DNA of 34,657 nucleotides, taken from NCBI GenBank assembly GCA_035524495.1, contig DATKOR010000043.1, forward strand, positions 1 to 34,657, read 5' to 3'. Origin of the DNA: CAIKZZ01 sp035524495 (GTDB lineage Bacteria; Pseudomonadota; Gammaproteobacteria; Steroidobacterales; Steroidobacteraceae). Below the pieces are notes generated by a model. It was not told the origin of the DNA. It saw nothing but the letters and a program-made list of their open reading frames with translations, and ran no database searches. The position numbers were made by a program, and so were the translations under genes. This document shows, one piece after another, positions 32,638 to 34,657 of the stretch (positions within the stretch are counted from its first letter, which is position 1; each line of letters begins with the position of its first letter).

Positions 32638-33948
32638 ATGACCACCAACGCGGAACTGCAGAAGCTGAGGGAAGCGGCCGTGCCGCGCGGGGTCGCGAGC
32701 CTGCTGCCGGTGTACACCGCGCGCGCCGCGAACGCGGAGATCTGGGACGTCGAGGGTCGGCGCTACATCGACTTCGCGGCCGGCATCGCCGTGCTCAACA
32801 CTGGCCACCTGCACCCGACGGTCAAGGCCGCGGTCGCCGAGCAGCTCGACAAGTTTTCGCACACCTGCTTCCAGGTGACGCAGTACGAGAGCTACGTGCG
32901 GCTCGCCGAGCGCCTGAACCGCCTTGCGCCCGGCCCGACGCCGAAGAAGTCGATCTTCTTCTCGACCGGCGCCGAGGCCGTCGAGAATGCCGTCAAGATC
33001 GCGCGCGCCCACACCAAGCGCAGCGCCGTCATCGCATTCTCGGGCGCATTCCACGGCCGCACCATGTTCGCGATGGGGCTGACCGGCAAGGTGGCGCCAT
33101 ACAAGACCGGATTCGGGCCGATGCCGGGCGAGATCTACCACCTGCCGTTCCCGGCGGAGTACCTCGGCGTGACGGCGGCGACCGCGCTCGCCGCGCTCGA
33201 GACGCTGTTCAAGGCCGATGTCGAGCCCGCGCGCGTCGCCGCGATCATCATCGAGCCCGTGCAGGGCGAGGGCGGCTTCTATCCGGCGCCGCCCGAGTTT
33301 CTGCGCGAGCTGCGCAAGATCTGCACCGAGCACGGCATCGTGATGATCGCCGACGAGGTGCAGACGGGCTTTGCGCGCACCGGGAAGATGTTCGCGATCG
33401 AGCACGCCGGGATCGAGCCCGACCTGATGACGGTCGCGAAGAGCCTCGCCGGCGGCTTCCCGCTGTCGGGCGTCGTCGGCAAGGCCGAGATCATGGACGC
33501 GCCGGCACCGGGCGGCCTCGGCGGCACGTACGCCGGCTCGCCGCTCAGCTGCGCCGCGGCGCTCGCGGTGCTCGAGGTCATCGAGAAGGAGAACCTGTGC
33601 CTGCGGGCGAACGCGATCGGCGCGCTGATTAAGCAGCGCCTGAACGGGCTGCGCGGCCGGCACGGCCTGAATTGCATCGGCGACGTGCGGGGCCTCGGCG
33701 CGATGGTCGCGCTCGAGCTCGTCAAGTACGGCGATGCGCATCTCGCCGATCCTGACCTCACGAAGGCGCTCGTCGCGCGTGCTGCGGCCAACGGCCTCGT
33801 GATCCTCTCGTGCGGCACGCGCGCCAACGTCATCCGCTTCCTGGTGCCGCTGACGGCGAGCGACGCGATCATCTCGGAAGGGCTCGACCTGTTCGAGCGC
33901 TCGCTCGTCGAAGTCGCGGGCGCGACCGTCGAGGCCAAGCGCGCATGA
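32638..33948 (+). CDS. gabT: 4-aminobutyrate aminotransferase
   Basis: PLP enzyme of the class III aminotransferases that converts GABA and 2-oxoglutarate to succinate semialdehyde and glutamate. The 436-residue product has the PLP Lys268 in TVAKSLAGGFPLSG, the same number as in E. coli GabT. It also has FFSTGAEAVENAVKIAR, the AFHGRT loop, the EPVQGEGGFYP segment and the IADEVQTGFARTG motif. Length and motifs fit GabT better than acetylornithine or ornithine aminotransferases. Related omega-aminotransferases (5-aminovalerate, GabT/PuuE type) cannot be excluded. No succinate semialdehyde dehydrogenase gene is adjacent. The ATG at 32638 has AAGGAG upstream at about 10 bases. Confidence 0.88.
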   Translation: MTTNAELQKLREAAVPRGVASLLPVYTARAANAEIWDVEGRRYIDFAAGIAVLNTGHLHPTVKAAVAEQLDKFSHTCFQVTQYESYVRLAERLNRLAPGPTPKKSIFFSTGAEAVENAVKIARAHTKRSAVIAFSGAFHGRTMFAMGLTGKVAPYKTGFGPMPGEIYHLPFPAEYLGVTAATALAALETLFKADVEPARVAAIIIEPVQGEGGFYPAPPEFLRELRKICTEHGIVMIADEVQTGFARTGKMFAIEHAGIEPDLMTVAKSLAGGFPLSGVVGKAEIMDAPAPGGLGGTYAGSPLSCAAALAVLEVIEKENLCLRANAIGALIKQRLNGLRGRHGLNCIGDVRGLGAMVALELVKYGDAHLADPDLTKALVARAAANGLVILSCGTRANVIRFLVPLTASDAIISEGLDLFERSLVEVAGATVEAKRA

Positions 33949-33955
33949 GCCCCGG

Positions 33956-33980
33956 CCACGGCGGGCACGGCCCGCCGTGG
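33956..33980. terminator. Bidirectional GC hairpin between gabT and the ParB-like gene
   Basis: CCACGGCGGGC (33956-33966) and GCCCGCCGTGG (33970-33980) form a perfect 11-bp stem with an ACG loop, in the 40-base gap between convergent genes. It is symmetric, so it can serve both strands. No T-tract. Confidence 0.65.
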
Positions 33981-33988
33981 CGCCTCGC

Positions 33989-34600
33989 TCAGGCGACGGC
34001 GCCGCACCAGCCCGGCAGGTAGTCGGCTGCCTCGCTCTTGGCCAGCCTGAGCGCCTGCTCGAGCGCCGCGGTGAAGTTGTTCTCGATGCGCGTGCGCTTG
34101 ATCCGGCGCCGCAGGAAGTCCGCCCACAGGAACTCGCTGAACGGCGTCGTGTCCTTCGCGAAGCCGCCGGCGCGCCTGAGCTCGCCCGCGAGGCTGCGGT
34201 ACGGATCGTCGACGAGCTCGGTGAGGCGCCGCGGCAGGTCCTGGTAGTGGCGTCGCCGGCCGCGATCGTCGTACGGGTGCATCCACCCGCGGTTGTCGAG
34301 GTAGGTCCAGAAGCCTTCCTTGTCGAGCTTGCCGAGATCGGCGACCACCGTGATCGCGATCTGCCTGACGCCGGCGGCGTGCAGCGCGAGCGCGAGGTGG
34401 TGGTGATCGATCACGTAGTAGCGATCCTTCGGTCCGCGGATCACCGGGATCAGGTGCGAACCCAGGAACCTTGGCTTGTGGCCGATCTCGCGCCAGCGTC
34501 GGCGCTTCTCGCGGACCTCGCGCATGCCGACCGTGATCTGCGTCGGATAGAGCGCCCGGATCTCGACGGTGCTTAGGCGGGGTTCGCGGACGTCACGCAT
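33989..34600 (-). CDS. ParB-like protein (ParBc_2 family)
   Basis: A 203-residue protein resembling the putative ParB-like nuclease family (PF08857 type). LYPTQITVGMREVREKRRRW is followed by GSHLIPVIRGPKDRYYVIDHHHLALAL, which corresponds to the ParB/sulfiredoxin-like core where ParB has the GERR-type motif. Members are mostly uncharacterised; a role in segregation is not implied. Residues 110-203 form a mostly helical basic tail of unknown role. The ATG at 34600 is preferred, with AGGGAG about 7 bases upstream; another in-frame ATG at 34636 adds 12 residues. It stands alone, convergent to gabT. Confidence 0.78.
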   Translation of the reverse strand: MRDVREPRLSTVEIRALYPTQITVGMREVREKRRRWREIGHKPRFLGSHLIPVIRGPKDRYYVIDHHHLALALHAAGVRQIAITVVADLGKLDKEGFWTYLDNRGWMHPYDDRGRRRHYQDLPRRLTELVDDPYRSLAGELRRAGGFAKDTTPFSEFLWADFLRRRIKRTRIENNFTAALEQALRLAKSEAADYLPGWCGAVA

Positions 34601-34611
34601 GGCCGGCTCCC

Positions 34612-34635
34612 TGGCGCCCGCGAAGCGGGGCGCCA
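34612..34635 (-). repeat. Leader hairpin ahead of the ParB-like gene
   Basis: TGGCGCCCGC and GCGGGGCGCCA form an inverted repeat with one bulged base, in the leader about 12-35 bases upstream of the start codon. It could be an mRNA leader structure or the terminator of a gene beyond the window edge. Confidence 0.35.
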
Positions 34636-34657
34636 CGGCGGCTATTCTGAGCGGGCC

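Noticed and set aside
1..34657. CRISPR arrays, insertion sequences, prophage genes, tRNA or rRNA genes, attachment sites
   Set aside because: None was seen on reading both strands; no direct-repeat arrays, transposase motifs or tRNA-like T-loops stood out. A computed search could still find a small element.

Overview
This is a GC-rich (about 70% by eye), densely coding chromosomal window of housekeeping type. Genes, codon use and family affiliations point to a proteobacterium, most likely a gammaproteobacterium (or a betaproteobacterium) from a poorly sampled lineage. The pointers are ArgR with paired ARG boxes, FlhC/FlhD-type regulators, GltBD, NudC, a YadGH-type ABC exporter, a sigma-54 promoter with an IHF-type site, and a bactofilin. 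I see no tRNA, rRNA, CRISPR array, insertion sequence or phage gene. The taxonomy is inference.

Layout. 1-4081 (minus strand): argR-argG behind a pair of ARG boxes, an NRDE/TANGO2-like protein, NudC, and an FlhC-like regulator. 4082-4208 is an AT-rich divergent control region with a strong palindrome. 4209-11862 (plus): a protein that reads as two FlhD-like units in tandem, a YadGH-type ABC exporter, an SRAP/YedK DNA-protein crosslink protein, a PhzF-family protein, a receiver-domain protein with a membrane segment and an exported tail, a saccharopine-dehydrogenase-like reductase and a YheT-type hydrolase. 11865-12278 (minus): a bactofilin. 12425-15960 (plus): a large orphan antiporter-like membrane protein and a SPOR-domain lipoprotein. 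15961-16321 is protein-free but carries a complete sigma-54 control region and a putative small RNA. 16322-21808: an RND efflux pair and a second saccharopine-dehydrogenase-like reductase. 21777-22086: a truncated coding remnant and the gltB promoter. 22087-28046: gltBD. 28096-34600: a medium-chain reductase, a PAS histidine kinase followed by a receiver-PAS-kinase hybrid, gabT, and a convergent ParB-like protein.

How the genes fit together. Several genes concern nitrogen and arginine: argGR, gltBD, gabT, and a sigma-54 promoter, a sigma factor classically tied to nitrogen control. The rest is envelope transport and shape (ABC exporter, RND pump, bactofilin, SPOR lipoprotein, antiporter-like protein) and signalling.

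The two least ordinary items are these. First, an FlhC-like gene is divergent from a gene encoding what looks like a covalently linked FlhD pair, with no flagellar gene nearby. Second, at 15994-16174 a palindromic upstream site, a consensus IHF site, a near-perfect -24/-12 promoter and an intrinsic terminator are in correct register around a ~75-nt transcript whose two hairpins both present C-rich loops. Both are read from sequence alone and need database and RNA confirmation.
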